In this document: piece by piece, positions 26,471 through 36,831 of the stretch
How the letters are laid out: every line of letters starts with the position of its first letter
How positions within the stretch are numbered: the first letter of the stretch is position 1
From: Lacipirellula parvula
GTDB taxonomy: Bacteria > Planctomycetota > Planctomycetia > Pirellulales > Lacipirellulaceae
Reading direction: 5' to 3'
NCBI RefSeq assembly: GCF_009177095.1
Contig: NZ_AP021861.1
Location: forward strand, 2,028,501 to 2,092,500
DNA: 64,000 nt
Translations under genes and position numbers: made by a program
Notes under the pieces: model-generated
Told to the model about the DNA's origin: nothing
Seen by the model: the letters and a program-made list of their open reading frames with translations, nothing else
The model's database searches: none

Positions 26471-27157
26471 ATGCGGTTCGACGTCCTCACGCTGTTCCCC
26501 GAAATGTTCTCGGGCTACCTGACGCAGAGCTTGCTGAAGCTCGCGATTGAGCGATCCATCGTCTCGGTCGACCTTCACAACATCCGCGACTGGGCTCAGG
26601 ACAAACACCACTCGGTCGACGACCGTCCCTACGGGGGCGGGCCTGGCATGGTGATCATGCCGGGGCCCGCGGTCGAAGCGGTCGAAGCGGTGCAGAAGTT
26701 GGACGTAACGCCGGGGCGAGTTGTCATGCTCACCCCGCAGGGCCGGCCGCTTAACCAGCGGCTGGTCGAAGAGTTGGCGACCCATCCACGGCTGCTCCTC
26801 ATGTGCGGCCGCTACGAGGGGTTCGACCAACGCGTGATCGACATTTTGGAACCTGAGGAAGTCTCGATCGGCGACTTCATCATCAACGGCGGCGAAGTCG
26901 CCGCGATGGTGGTGATCGACTCGGTCATCCGACTGGTTCCCGGAGTGTTGGGCGACGAAGACAGCGGCCGGTACGATTCATTTTCGACCGGCAACCGGCT
27001 GTTGGAGTTCGCCCAGTACACCCGTCCGCGGGAGTATCGGGGGCTGCAAGTTCCCGAGGTCTTGCTGGCGGGCGATCACCAGAAGATCGCCAAGTGGCGC
27101 GAAGAAAGCAGCTTGCAGCGGACGAGAAAGCAGCGTCCCGACTTGCTGAACGAATAA
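26471..27157 (+). CDS. trmD: tRNA (guanine-37-N1)-methyltransferase
   Basis: SPOUT-family enzyme (228 aa) that methylates G37 of tRNAs and prevents +1 frameshifts. Conserved blocks are MRFDVLTLFPEMF at the start, the DRPYGGGPGMVI loop, the knot region LLMCGRYEGFDQRV and SIGDFIINGGEVAAM, which bind S-adenosylmethionine. AAGGAG ten bases upstream supports the start. It lies between rpsP and rplS as in most bacteria. Confidence 0.96.
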   Translation: MRFDVLTLFPEMFSGYLTQSLLKLAIERSIVSVDLHNIRDWAQDKHHSVDDRPYGGGPGMVIMPGPAVEAVEAVQKLDVTPGRVVMLTPQGRPLNQRLVEELATHPRLLLMCGRYEGFDQRVIDILEPEEVSIGDFIINGGEVAAMVVIDSVIRLVPGVLGDEDSGRYDSFSTGNRLLEFAQYTRPREYRGLQVPEVLLAGDHQKIAKWREESSLQRTRKQRPDLLNE

Positions 27158-27231
27158 AAACTCGCTGTTGAGATCGCTAACCGCTCTCTGCAGTCACTTA
27201 CCAAAACGCATTTGCTTACGGATTAGCCAAG

Positions 27232-27612
27232 ATGAGCCAGCAAATCCTTGCCGCCGTCGAGAAGTCGAGCCTCAAGCCGGCCGAAGACATTCAGAAGTTC
27301 GAGATCGGCGACACCGTCGACGTCCACACGAAGATTCTCGAAGGCGAAAAAGAACGCATTCAGGTCTTCTCGGGCATCGTGATCGCTCGCAGCGGTTCGG
27401 GCTCGAAGGAAATGTTCACCGTCCGCCGCATCGTCGCCGGCGAAGGCGTGGAGCGCAAGTTCCCGCTCCACTCGCCGCGCATCGCGAAGATCGACGTCAA
27501 GCGCAGCGCCGTCGTCCGCCGTGCGAAGCTCTACTACATGCGGGAACGCTCGGGCAAGTCGGCCCGTCTGCGTGAACGCCGCAGCGAGCAAGCCGGCACC
27601 GACAAGAAGTAG
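27232..27612 (+). CDS. rplS: 50S ribosomal protein L19
   Basis: L19 (126 aa), at the 30S-50S interface. Recognised by FEIGDTVDVHTKILEGEKER, the IQVFSGIVIARSG block and GVERKFPLHSPRIAKIDVKR, then VRRAKLYYMRER. Length and place after trmD are normal. A short basic C-terminal tail follows the core. No strong Shine-Dalgarno sequence is seen in front of the ATG. Confidence 0.97.
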   Translation: MSQQILAAVEKSSLKPAEDIQKFEIGDTVDVHTKILEGEKERIQVFSGIVIARSGSGSKEMFTVRRIVAGEGVERKFPLHSPRIAKIDVKRSAVVRRAKLYYMRERSGKSARLRERRSEQAGTDKK

Positions 27613-27735
27613 TCAATTTCTTGTTGATCGCTGGCTGATTGGGGCTGGGCTGGGAGGTGTCTCCCGTCGTGCTCCGCAGTCGACGTGCCGGCGGGAGTGG
27701 CGTGCGACGCATCGCCTCCTGCCCTCGGCGCGATC

Positions 27736-28152
27736 ATGACGCTTCCGCAGTGGTTCGGCCTCCGCTGGCGACCGCTCACCTTCGGTGAGCAGGGCGAGCG
27801 CGCCGCCGCACGATTCTTACGCCGGTTGGGTTACCGCATCGTGGTGACCCGCCGGCGTTTGCGTTATGGCGAGATCGACGTCATTGCCGTCGACGGCCGC
27901 ACTGTCGTCTTCGTCGAAGTGAAGACCCGTCGCAGCGCTGCGATTCGTCCCGCGCTCTCCGTCGATGCGGTCCGCCGCCAGCGCATGACCCGCGCCGCCG
28001 TGGCGTTCCTGAAGTCCCACGGCTTGCTGCAAAAGTGTCCGGCTCGGTTCGATATCGTCGAAGTCATTTGGCCGGCGGGCGATCCGCGGCCGACCGTGGT
28101 GCACCATCCGAACGCGTTCCAGGCGGAAGGGCAGGGGCAGTTTTTCTCTTGA
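27736..28152 (+). CDS. yraN: YraN/UPF0102 nuclease-like protein
   Basis: Small protein with a restriction-endonuclease-like fold (138 aa from this start). Family blocks: GEQGERAAARFLRRLGYRIV, then YGEIDVIAVDGRTVVFVEVKTRR, which holds the E-D-ExK residues of the PD-(D/E)XK core, and VDAVRRQRMTRAAVAFL. It commonly follows rplS/rnhB in this order. The exact role is not known; DNA uptake or repair has been suggested for relatives. An in-frame ATG at 27685 gives 17 extra residues without family match, so 27736 is preferred, though no Shine-Dalgarno sequence supports either. Confidence 0.88.
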   Translation: MTLPQWFGLRWRPLTFGEQGERAAARFLRRLGYRIVVTRRRLRYGEIDVIAVDGRTVVFVEVKTRRSAAIRPALSVDAVRRQRMTRAAVAFLKSHGLLQKCPARFDIVEVIWPAGDPRPTVVHHPNAFQAEGQGQFFS

Positions 28153-28213
28153 GTGCGAAGCACTGTTCCCCGGCCAATTCTCAGGACTGCGCGCCTCGCA
28201 CTTCCCCGACTAG

Positions 28214-29962
<1,749 letters not shown>

Positions 29963-29988
29963 CGACTTTTCACGGTTGGCAACGAACT

Positions 29989-30375
29989 ATGAGCGACGCG
30001 AAGAAAATCATCATCGACGAAGATTGGAAGTCGCAGGTCGCGGCCGAGAAGGAAGCGGCCAAGCATCCTGGCGCTGGCGCGGAAGGCGTCGGCGACGAGA
30101 TGTCGGCACACGACGGCGAGTTGCCAGAGGCGTCGTTCGAGTTGCTAATCTCGACGTTCGTTACCGAAGCGATGGTGGCGCTGGGGCAGTTCCCGCATCC
30201 GGGCACCGGCGAGATCGCCGCCGATCCGGGGCATGCGAAGTTCGCGATCGACATGATCGGCGTCATTGCCGACAAGACCAAGGGGAATCTCAATCCCATG
30301 GAAGAGCAGGGTCTGCAAGACCTGCTCCATCAACTGCGGATGACATACGTCGCCGCGACGCAGGGCGTCAAATAA
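29989..30375 (+). CDS. DUF1844 family protein
   Basis: A 128-residue soluble protein. The C-terminal half carries the DUF1844 pattern: FELLISTFVTEAMVALGQFPHP, then HAKFAIDMIGVIADKTKGNL and EEQGLQDLLHQLRMTYV. The first 45 residues are charged and likely flexible. Function is not established. It starts 26 bases after pyrG. In-frame extension upstream lies inside pyrG and is not used. Confidence 0.85.
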   Translation: MSDAKKIIIDEDWKSQVAAEKEAAKHPGAGAEGVGDEMSAHDGELPEASFELLISTFVTEAMVALGQFPHPGTGEIAADPGHAKFAIDMIGVIADKTKGNLNPMEEQGLQDLLHQLRMTYVAATQGVK

Positions 30376-30500
30376 AAAACCGCGCCCAGCCAGCAGGAGA
30401 TGCGGGTCTCCTTTGCCGATTAGCCTACCGATAGACTTGCATCCCGAACCGGGTGACAACGGACGGGTGGTGTGTGGCTAACCGTGCCAGCCAGGCGCGG
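30371..30500 (-). ncRNA. Candidate structured RNA downstream of mraZ
   Basis: Three nested or side-by-side helices are possible: closing stem CCGCGCC (30380-30386) with GGCGCGG (30494-30500); AGGAGA with TCTCCT (about 30395-30412); TAGCC (30421-30425) with GGCTA (30476-30480), which encloses CCCG/CGGG. Read on the minus strand, the closing stem is followed at once by TTTTTTATTT. This looks like a folded RNA or a large terminator of the mraZ transcript. No known RNA family is recognised. Confidence 0.35.
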
Positions 30501-30512
30501 ATTGTTCTGTAG

Positions 30513-30612
30513 TAAGGAAGCGGTCAGCTGTCAGCATTCAGCCAAACTTCCTCAGTTTTTTTTTCTGCTTGTATTTGCTGACGGCTGAAAGCTGATCGCT
30601 GACAGCTCCTTA
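30513..30612. repeat. GTCAGC-word dyad repeat next to mraZ
   Basis: Left arm (30513-30543) AAGCGGTCAGCTGTCAGC with ATTCAGCC, right arm (30583-30612) GGCTGAAAGCTGATCGCTGA with CAGCTCCTTA, similar when reversed but with several changes. The spacer holds a nine-T run. The right arm ends one base before the mraZ stop codon. Word use resembles the perfect dyad at 3082-3162. Confidence 0.75.
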
Positions 30613-30613
30613 G

Positions 30614-31099
30614 TTACTCCGTTAACTGGTCGAACAGCTGCCGGAAGCCCGGCATCTGATCTCCGATGTGTTGGCTCCAGCTCGCTGGCCGCCAGATTTC
30701 TACGCAAACCGCGGCGCCGACGATTAATACGTCTCCGCCCGGCTCGACTCCCAGGAACTCCCGAAACGCGTCGGGGATCGCAATCCGTCCGCGGCCGGCA
30801 ATCGGCAGCGTGTAGTGGCGAGTCGATAGCAGCCGCCCGACGAGCTGAACGCTCTCCGTGCGACGATCGAGTCGCCCGCTGCGGATCTTGCTTTGCAACA
30901 GCTCGACGCCGTTGCTCAGCCAGCCTTGCCACTGCTTGGTGTTCCACAGGCTGAGGCATCCCGGCCGTTCCTTGGCCAAGGTGCAGTTCGCCGTGTCGAC
31001 CGCGAGCGGTTCAACCCATTCCGGCGGGAGCGAGAGGCGGAAGCGATCGTCGATCGTTCGTGGCCACTCGCCGAGGAACAGGTCAAAGGAATCGGTCAT
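30614..31099 (-). CDS. mraZ: MraZ-like transcriptional regulator
   Basis: MraZ (161 aa) is a ring-forming DNA-binding protein with two SpoVT/AbrB-like halves. They are visible here as GEWPRTIDDRFRLSLPPEW near the start and LPIAGRGRIAIPDAFREFLGV near residue 100. In most bacteria it represses the division and cell-wall cluster. Here it stands alone, with no rsmH, ftsL or ftsI neighbours; that suits planctomycetes, which lack much of that cluster. The C-terminal extension (PASWSQHIGDQMPGFRQLFDQL) is usual in length. An inverted GTGGG pair lies 42-58 bases upstream. Confidence 0.85.
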   Translation of the reverse strand: MTDSFDLFLGEWPRTIDDRFRLSLPPEWVEPLAVDTANCTLAKERPGCLSLWNTKQWQGWLSNGVELLQSKIRSGRLDRRTESVQLVGRLLSTRHYTLPIAGRGRIAIPDAFREFLGVEPGGDVLIVGAAVCVEIWRPASWSQHIGDQMPGFRQLFDQLTE

Positions 31100-31140
31100 G
31101 CCGTCCCGGCGGTTGCTGGAAATCCCTCCGTGTGTCGTAT

Positions 31141-31157
31141 GTGGGGATTAGACCCAC
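31141..31157. promoter_or_regulatory. Inverted GTGGG pair upstream of mraZ
   Basis: GTGGG (31141-31145) and CCCAC (31153-31157) face each other across seven bases, 42-58 bases upstream of the mraZ start. MraZ of other bacteria binds TGGG-type boxes, but as direct repeats. This could therefore be an autoregulatory site of changed geometry or a chance match. Confidence 0.25.
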
Positions 31158-31463
31158 TTAAATTACTGGTTTAATTGCTGTATTGGGCTTCCGTTCCCAG
31201 TTAGCGTTGTGCGGCTGATTCTACCCGCCGCGCGCGCGCTCGCAAGCCCCCGGCAGAGGGATTTGCTAGCATTCCGCACGATTTCGCTTCCCGGCGCGCG
31301 TTTCATCACCGGCAAAGTTGCGGCAGTCGCCCCACTTTCCCATTTCTCGCCTAAGTCGCCGCAACTCGGGTAGCGGCGTTCACGCAGAACCCGTATTCCT
31401 TGCGTTTCTGAAAGAGATCTCTGCTGCCGCCACTTCCTGCGCCCTCACCACATTGCGGATTCG

Positions 31464-32732
31464 ATGGACGATCGCGTCGTTATCACCGGCATCGGCATGG
31501 TCACCGCCGTAGGGCGTGATCGTGAATCGACGTGGAATGCCGTGAAGGCCGGCCGCAACGGCGTGAGCAAACTCTGCGGCATGCCCGGAATCCCCGATGG
31601 GTTGCTGCTCGGCGCCACGGTCGAAGGCGTCGGGCTCGATCGTTACGGCGACCGCAACTTCCCGATCGCGCTCGCCGCGGCTCGTGAAGCGCTCGACGAC
31701 AGCCGCCTCGATCTCAAGCGCGTCGATCGCTCACGCATCGCCCACTCGTACGGCACCTGCGGCGGACCGACTCCGTGGATGGCCGAGGAATACGCCCGCC
31801 GCGACGGGACGACTCAAATCAAGCCTTGGTGGGAGAACCTGCTTTACTCAGCAGTCCCCACGCGCGTCGCCAACCGGCTCGGCATCTACGGCCCGCGCAT
31901 GGTCAACTCGACCGCGTGTGCGACCGGCTCGATTGCCACGATCAGCGGCATGCGGGCGATCCTCGACGGTCAGTGCGACATTGCCTTCGTCGGCTCGGCG
32001 CAAACGCTTCACCCGATTCTCTCCGCCGGCTTTTACAACATGCGCGTCCTGGCGAACGCCGACGACCCGGCCTCCGCGTGCCGGCCGTTCGACGTCAATC
32101 GCACGGGTTTTGTGATGGGCGAGGGCGCCGCGACGCTCGTCCTTGAGCGTCTCAGTTCCGCCCGCGCTCGCGGAGCGTCGATCTATGCGGAGATCTTAGG
32201 CGGCGCGCTGATGAGCGACTCGACCCACGTGACCGATCTGAGCGCCGACAGTCGGCCGCTCACGCACCTGCTCGCTCGCACGCTGCGAAAGTCGAATCTC
32301 GTGCCCAGCGACGTCGCGTACATCAACGCCCACGGCACTGGTACCAAGCAGAACGACGCCATGGAAACTCGCGGCATTCGCGCTGCGTTCGGTTCCGCCG
32401 CCAATCATCTCTGCGTCAGCACGATCAAGGCCAACCTCGGCCATCTGGTGAACGCCGCGGGCGCCGTGGAGCTCGCAATCACCGCAATGGCGCTCCGCGA
32501 CGGTTTTGCTCCGCCGACGGTCAACCTCACTCACCCCGATCCTGATTGCGATCTCGATTGCGTGCCGCTCGTCGGTCGCCGTCGTGCCCTCGAGCACGCC
32601 GTCAAAATCTCGATCGCGTTCGGCGGCCATCTTGCCGCCGTCGCCCTGCGTCGTTGGTCCGGTGCGGGCGAACGCTGCGAACCCGCTCCGGCTGCTGTCG
32701 CCGCCGTCGCCGCTCGTCGTATGGCGGCCTAG
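31464..32732 (+). CDS. Stand-alone beta-ketoacyl-ACP synthase (KAS II-like)
   Basis: Thiolase-fold condensing enzyme (422 aa) of the FabF family. The catalytic triad is present: C152 in [12 protein letters not shown]290 in [11 protein letters not shown] and H327 in [12 protein letters not shown]. The [20 protein letters not shown] block is typical. It would condense malonyl-ACP with acyl-ACP in fatty acid or related synthesis. No acyl carrier protein, ketoreductase or dehydratase is near, so it may be a second FabF or serve a special lipid. The Ala-rich tail after residue 405 is unusual. Start codon without clear Shine-Dalgarno sequence. Confidence 0.88.
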   Translation: MDDRVVITGIGMVTAVGRDRESTWNAVKAGRNGVSKLCGMPGIPDGLLLGATVEGVGLDRYGDRNFPIALAAAREALDDSRLDLKRVDRSRIAHSYGTCGGPTPWMAEEYARRDGTTQIKPWWENLLYSAVPTRVANRLGIYGPRMVNSTACATGSIATISGMRAILDGQCDIAFVGSAQTLHPILSAGFYNMRVLANADDPASACRPFDVNRTGFVMGEGAATLVLERLSSARARGASIYAEILGGALMSDSTHVTDLSADSRPLTHLLARTLRKSNLVPSDVAYINAHGTGTKQNDAMETRGIRAAFGSAANHLCVSTIKANLGHLVNAAGAVELAITAMALRDGFAPPTVNLTHPDPDCDLDCVPLVGRRRALEHAVKISIAFGGHLAAVALRRWSGAGERCEPAPAAVAAVAARRMAA

Positions 32733-32760
32733 CCGCTCGCGGCTTAGCGGCTAACACGCG

Positions 32761-34101
32761 CTACGCCCCGGGATGTGTCCATGGCTTCCGATAAGGCCGT
32801 GCCAACCGCGCATTAGCTTCGTCGTCGCCGACGATTTTTCCTGCGGCAGCGTCCCACTTGAAGCTCCGTCCCAAGTCCATCGACATGTTCGCCAGGATGC
32901 AGGAGGCCGAGCTGATGTGGCCCTGCTCGATGTTGCTCACCGGCAACCGCTGCTCCTGCCGCGCGGCGAGAAAGTCTTGCATGTGGCGGCGCGTGGCGGC
33001 AGCGGCGAACATTTCCGTCTCTTTGTGCTGCGCGTCTTCAGGATACTTGTCGCGCTCGTCGAGGTGGTCGCCATGTTCGGCGGCGCCGTCGCCATGCGGT
33101 TTGAAATCGTAGCTGTGGACGCTCAGCTTGAGCGTTCCTTTGTCGCCATAGAGCGTGGCGCCCCACGGGTATTCCTTGTCGCCTGACTCGCCCCAGTTGC
33201 GCTGCGTCCAGACGACTTGCAGCTCGGGATACTCGAACGTCGCCGTTTGCGTGTCGGCGATCGTGGCGATCGACTTCTTGTCGCGTTGGAAGACGCCGCC
33301 GCTCGCCGAGATGGTCATCGGCCAGCCGATGTCGAGGAAGTAACGCACGACGTCGAACATGTGCACGCAGAGGTCGCCGATTTGCCCGTTGCTGAAGTTG
33401 CGGAAGTCGCGCCAGCTGCGCGGGTGGATGCGGGGGTGATAGTCGAGCCACGGCGCCGGGCCGACGTACATTTCCCAATCGAGATTGGCGGGGGGCTTTT
33501 CCTGTGGCGGAAATCCGCCCGGGCCGCCGTAGTAGCTGTGGATGTCGACGAACGCCACTTTGCCGAGCTTGCCGCTCCGGATATAACGATCGCGGGCCTC
33601 GATGAGGTGCGGCGTGCTGCGGCGTTGCAGGCCGACTTGCACGGTGCGGCCGGTGCGTTTGGCGGCGGCAACCATCGCGGCGCCTTCGGCGACGTCGACG
33701 CTGATCGGTTTCTGGCAGTAGACGTCCGCGCCTGCTTCCACCGCGGCGATCATTGGCAGCGCGTGCCAATGGTCGGGCGTGCCGATGTTGACGATATCTG
33801 GTTTTTCCGCGGCGAGCAGCTTGCGGAAGTCGCCGTAAATCGGCGGCTTTTTCTTCGAGGGTTGCCGCTGCGCGACCAATTCCGCGGCGCCCTCTGCCAT
33901 CGTCGCATCAACGTCGCACAAGCCGACGACTTCCACCGGGGCGACCTGCATCAAATGAAACAGGTCGGTCTTGCCATACCAACCGCAGCCGATCGTCGCC
34001 ACCCGCAGCGGCTTGTCGCCGGCGGCGGCGAAGGCGCGGGGCTGAATGGCGGCGAGCGACGCGGCGAAGGCAGTGCTTTGCAGGAAGCGGCGACGATCCA
34101 T
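32761..34101 (-). CDS. Twin-arginine-exported Gfo/Idh/MocA oxidoreductase
   Basis: NAD(P)-dependent sugar or inositol-type dehydrogenase fold (446 aa). The N-terminus MDRRRFLQSTAFAASLAA is a twin-arginine signal, so the folded enzyme is exported. The Rossmann motif VATIGCGWYGKTD, then IVNIGTPDHWHALPM and the active-site lysine in YCQKPISVD, are family marks. Planctomycetes have many such secreted paralogues, with substrates mostly unknown. The start at the RR-containing Met (34101) is preferred to the ATG at 34134, which would put 11 extra residues before the signal. Confidence 0.9.
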   Translation of the reverse strand: MDRRRFLQSTAFAASLAAIQPRAFAAAGDKPLRVATIGCGWYGKTDLFHLMQVAPVEVVGLCDVDATMAEGAAELVAQRQPSKKKPPIYGDFRKLLAAEKPDIVNIGTPDHWHALPMIAAVEAGADVYCQKPISVDVAEGAAMVAAAKRTGRTVQVGLQRRSTPHLIEARDRYIRSGKLGKVAFVDIHSYYGGPGGFPPQEKPPANLDWEMYVGPAPWLDYHPRIHPRSWRDFRNFSNGQIGDLCVHMFDVVRYFLDIGWPMTISASGGVFQRDKKSIATIADTQTATFEYPELQVVWTQRNWGESGDKEYPWGATLYGDKGTLKLSVHSYDFKPHGDGAAEHGDHLDERDKYPEDAQHKETEMFAAAATRRHMQDFLAARQEQRLPVSNIEQGHISSASCILANMSMDLGRSFKWDAAAGKIVGDDEANARLARPYRKPWTHPGA

Positions 34102-34280
34102 GGCTGAACTCTTCTGAGGGGGAATGCTGACCACAAAGACTCGAGGTCAGGAAGATGAGCACGAAGGGGGCGAAGAACAGAATGCGAGGTAGCGAGACGT
34201 TAATCTTCGCTGATCCTCACGCGCCAAGTCAATTAGCCCAGTTCCGTGGAACAACGCCAACGCGGCACTTCTTCGTGCTT

Positions 34281-34305
34281 TTCTTGGCGCCTTCGCGACT
34301 TAGTG
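34281..34305. repeat. Lone degenerate arm of GGCGCCTTCGCG repeat
   Basis: TTCTTGGCGCCTTCGCGACT at 34281-34300 resembles one arm of the AAGGCGCGAAGG family. No matching second arm is close; a diffuse AGCACGAAGGGGGCGAAGAA lies at about 34155. It overlaps the stop codon of the cation-efflux gene. The remainder of 34102-34299 shows no gene. Confidence 0.45.
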
Positions 34306-35202
34306 GTGATCGCATTGATGCCCAGCGGGCGGGAACTCGCTGTTACAGTGCTCCCCCTCCAGCTCGGTTTCAATCGTGATGTGCTCGAACTCACGATTCC
34401 GCAGCAGGCGGTAGAGTTCGCCCTTAGCAGCGCAGATTTCCTCGCGCGTCGTGCCCGAACGCATCAGCAGGTGCGTGGCAATGACGTGCCGTTCGCCATC
34501 GAGCGTCCAGGTGTAGGTGTCGTGCAGTTCCACGACCTTCGGCAACTCAAGAGCTTCCTTGCGGAACGCTTCAACGTCGAAGCCTGCGGGAGAGGCCTGC
34601 AGGAACACCATGCCGACCTTCTTCAGATTGCGAACGACGTTGTACAGCACGAAGATCGAGATGCCGATCGACAGCAGCGGGTCGATGATCGGCACATCCC
34701 AGAAGGCCATGATCGTGCCGCCGATGAGGACGGCGACCCAACCGAGCGTATCTTCGAGCAGATGCCACGTGGCGACCTGTTCGTTGAGCGACGTGCCGCT
34801 GCGGAGGCGCCATGCGGCGGCGCCGTTGGCGAGGACGCCGACCACCGCCAGCGCGACCATGCCGCCGGCGCGAACTTCCTTCGGTTCGAAGAGGCGGTGG
34901 ATTGATTCGTACGCGACGAAGCCGAGGCCGACGATCAAGACGCAGCCGGTGATGAAGGCGCCGAGCGCGGAGAGGCGACGGTAGCCATAGGTGAACCGTT
35001 CATTTGCCTCGCGATCCGACACGCCTTGGAGGTACCAGGCGAGGCCGAGCGAAATGCAATCGCCAGCGTCGTGCACCGCGTCGCTCAGAATGGCGACGCT
35101 GCCGGTCCAAATGCCGCCGGCAATTTCGATGAACGTGAACACGAAGTTCACGAAAAACGCGAACCGCAGATTCTTGCCGGCGGGATGGGGATGATCGTGC
35201 AT
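34300..35202 (-). CDS. Cation diffusion facilitator (CzcD-like)
   Basis: Membrane metal/proton antiporter of the CDF family (300 aa), expected to export Zn, Co or Cd. Six hydrophobic segments are seen. The metal site is formed by SDAVHDAGD in the second helix and by HLLEDTLGW in the fifth. A cytoplasmic C-terminal domain (residues 210-290, VVELHDTYTWTLDGERHVI) has the usual dimerisation fold, and both ends are His-rich (MHDHPHPAG and GHQCDHH). No regulator is adjacent. Confidence 0.9.
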   Translation of the reverse strand: MHDHPHPAGKNLRFAFFVNFVFTFIEIAGGIWTGSVAILSDAVHDAGDCISLGLAWYLQGVSDREANERFTYGYRRLSALGAFITGCVLIVGLGFVAYESIHRLFEPKEVRAGGMVALAVVGVLANGAAAWRLRSGTSLNEQVATWHLLEDTLGWVAVLIGGTIMAFWDVPIIDPLLSIGISIFVLYNVVRNLKKVGMVFLQASPAGFDVEAFRKEALELPKVVELHDTYTWTLDGERHVIATHLLMRSGTTREEICAAKGELYRLLRNREFEHITIETELEGEHCNSEFPPAGHQCDHH

Positions 35203-35223
35203 GCGGAATCAGCAGTGATCTTT

Positions 35224-35311
35224 TAGCCCCGGGCTCCGCCCGGGGGTGAGTTTGACGCAGGGCCAACCGTTGCCTTGGGGCGACGCGACCCCCGGGCGGA
35301 GCCCGGGGCTA
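35224..35311. repeat. Perfect 24-bp GC inverted repeat
   Basis: TAGCCCCGGGCTCCGCCCGG... (35224-35247) and its exact reverse complement (35288-35311) are separated by 40 bases. Each arm is itself nearly palindromic (CCCCGGGC, TCC, GCCCGGGG). It fills the gap between the divergent-facing uvrC end and the efflux gene start. Confidence 0.92.
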
Positions 35312-35332
35312 GAACGGCGGCTGCCAAAGTGT

Positions 35333-35356
35333 AGGTCAGGGTTGTAGGGCCTGACC
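35333..35356. repeat. AGGTCAGG palindrome
   Basis: AGGTCAGG (35333-35340) and CCTGACC (35350-35356) with a nine-base loop, just downstream of uvrC. It shares its stem with the palindrome at 7378-7401. Confidence 0.55.
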
Positions 35357-35365
35357 AGCCGGCTT

Positions 35366-36757
35366 TTACGAGTCGCCGAGCGTCCGTTTTCGCCGCAGCA
35401 AATGATGATAATGCTGGGCAAATCGGTGTGCCTCATCCCGCACGTATTGCAGCAGCCGCAGGGCGAACGCATGCCGGCTCAGCCGCAGCGGCTCGTCGCG
35501 GCCCATCACGTAAATGAGCTCTTCCTTCTTGGCGAGCGACAACACGAGCGGCGGTTTGATGCCAAGCGTTTCGAACGCCGTGAGCGCTTTGCCAAGCTGC
35601 CCCTTGCCGCCGTCGATCAGCAGAATGTCAGGGAAGACTTCGCCTTCGCGTTCGAGCCGGCGGAAGCGACGGGCGACGACTTCGTGCATGCTTGCGTAGT
35701 CGTCGATTCCCTGCACTTCGCGAATGCGAAAGCGGCGGTAGCCCGGTTTGAACGGCAGTCCGTCGATGAACTGCACGAGACTCGCGACCGTTTCCGTGCC
35801 GCCGAGATGGGCGATGTCGCACCCCTCGATCGTCCGCGGCTGGAAGTCGAGTTTGAGCACCTTCTGCAGCCCCGCGAGTCCCTTCTTCGGATCGAGGTAA
35901 AAGACCTCGGGCTGCTCGTTCTTTTCGAGGTCGCCGCGATCTTCGAGCGACTCAAGCATTTGGATTTCGTCACGTAGCTTGGCCGCTTGCTCGAAGCGCC
36001 GTGCGGCCGCCGCCTCTTGCATCTCGGCCCGCATCTCGGCGAGCAACGGTTTGCGGCCGCCGTCGAGGAATTTGCGGAGGCGGTTGATGTCCTTGCGATA
36101 CTCCTCTTTCGAGATTCGCAGATTGCACGGCGCCGTGCATTGGCGGATCGAAGCAAGCAGACAAGGGCGGAACCACCGCCAGCGGTCGTCGCTCTCTTCG
36201 ATGTCGAGCGGGCACGTGCGGAACTTGAAGACTCGCTGCAGCACTTGCAGCGCGCCGCGCAGCGAGCTGACGTTCGCGAACGGACCATACAGTTTCACGC
36301 CGCTACTCTGCGGCGTGCGGGTGATCTCGACGCGGGGGAAGTCTTCGTGCGTCGTAATCTGCAGGTAGGGAAACGTCTTGTCGTCGCGGAGGTCGCGGTT
36401 GAACTTCGGCTGGATGTCTTTCACCAGCCGAGCTTCTTTCAGCAGAGCGTCGACTTCGCTCTCCGTTTCCATGAAGTCGATGTCGTAGGCCTCGAGCACG
36501 AGCTGGGCGGTGCGCGAATCTTCCGCCGCCGCCTTCAGGAAGTAGCTGCCGGCCCGGGCGCGCAGGTTCTTCGCCTTGCCGATGTAGATCACTCGGCCGA
36601 GCTTGTCCTGGAAGAGGTAGACGCCGGGGGTATTGGGAAACTGCGTCCGCACCTTTTCGGCGGCGCGGAGGAAGAACTCGACCTGCGACTTCGGCAAGTC
36701 GGGCGGCGCCTCCGGCTGAGCATCCTGCGGCAATTCGTTGGCGTCGGGGGCGTCCAT
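35366..36757 (-). CDS. uvrC: UvrC excinuclease subunit, short form
   Basis: Nucleotide excision repair endonuclease that cuts on both sides of damage with UvrAB (463 aa). The GIY-YIG domain (PGVYLFQDKLGRVIYIGKAKN) cuts 3'. The Cys-rich region (CLLASIRQCTAPC) and UVR motif (AARRFEQAAKLRDEI) follow, then the RNase H-like 5' nuclease with CDIAHLGGTETVASLVQF, DILLIDGGKGQL and the RDEAHRFA block. The protein ends just after that block, so the C-terminal helix-hairpin-helix pair of full-length UvrC (about 600 aa) is missing. No frameshift is visible, and the frame ends in a normal stop codon. Confidence 0.9.
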   Translation of the reverse strand: MDAPDANELPQDAQPEAPPDLPKSQVEFFLRAAEKVRTQFPNTPGVYLFQDKLGRVIYIGKAKNLRARAGSYFLKAAAEDSRTAQLVLEAYDIDFMETESEVDALLKEARLVKDIQPKFNRDLRDDKTFPYLQITTHEDFPRVEITRTPQSSGVKLYGPFANVSSLRGALQVLQRVFKFRTCPLDIEESDDRWRWFRPCLLASIRQCTAPCNLRISKEEYRKDINRLRKFLDGGRKPLLAEMRAEMQEAAAARRFEQAAKLRDEIQMLESLEDRGDLEKNEQPEVFYLDPKKGLAGLQKVLKLDFQPRTIEGCDIAHLGGTETVASLVQFIDGLPFKPGYRRFRIREVQGIDDYASMHEVVARRFRRLEREGEVFPDILLIDGGKGQLGKALTAFETLGIKPPLVLSLAKKEELIYVMGRDEPLRLSRHAFALRLLQYVRDEAHRFAQHYHHLLRRKRTLGDS

Positions 36758-36831
36758 GCGTGAATTGTAGCGCAGCGGTTAGCCCACGGTCAGTGACCGG
36801 GGGAAAACGAGGCGAAAAATACGATACCGCG

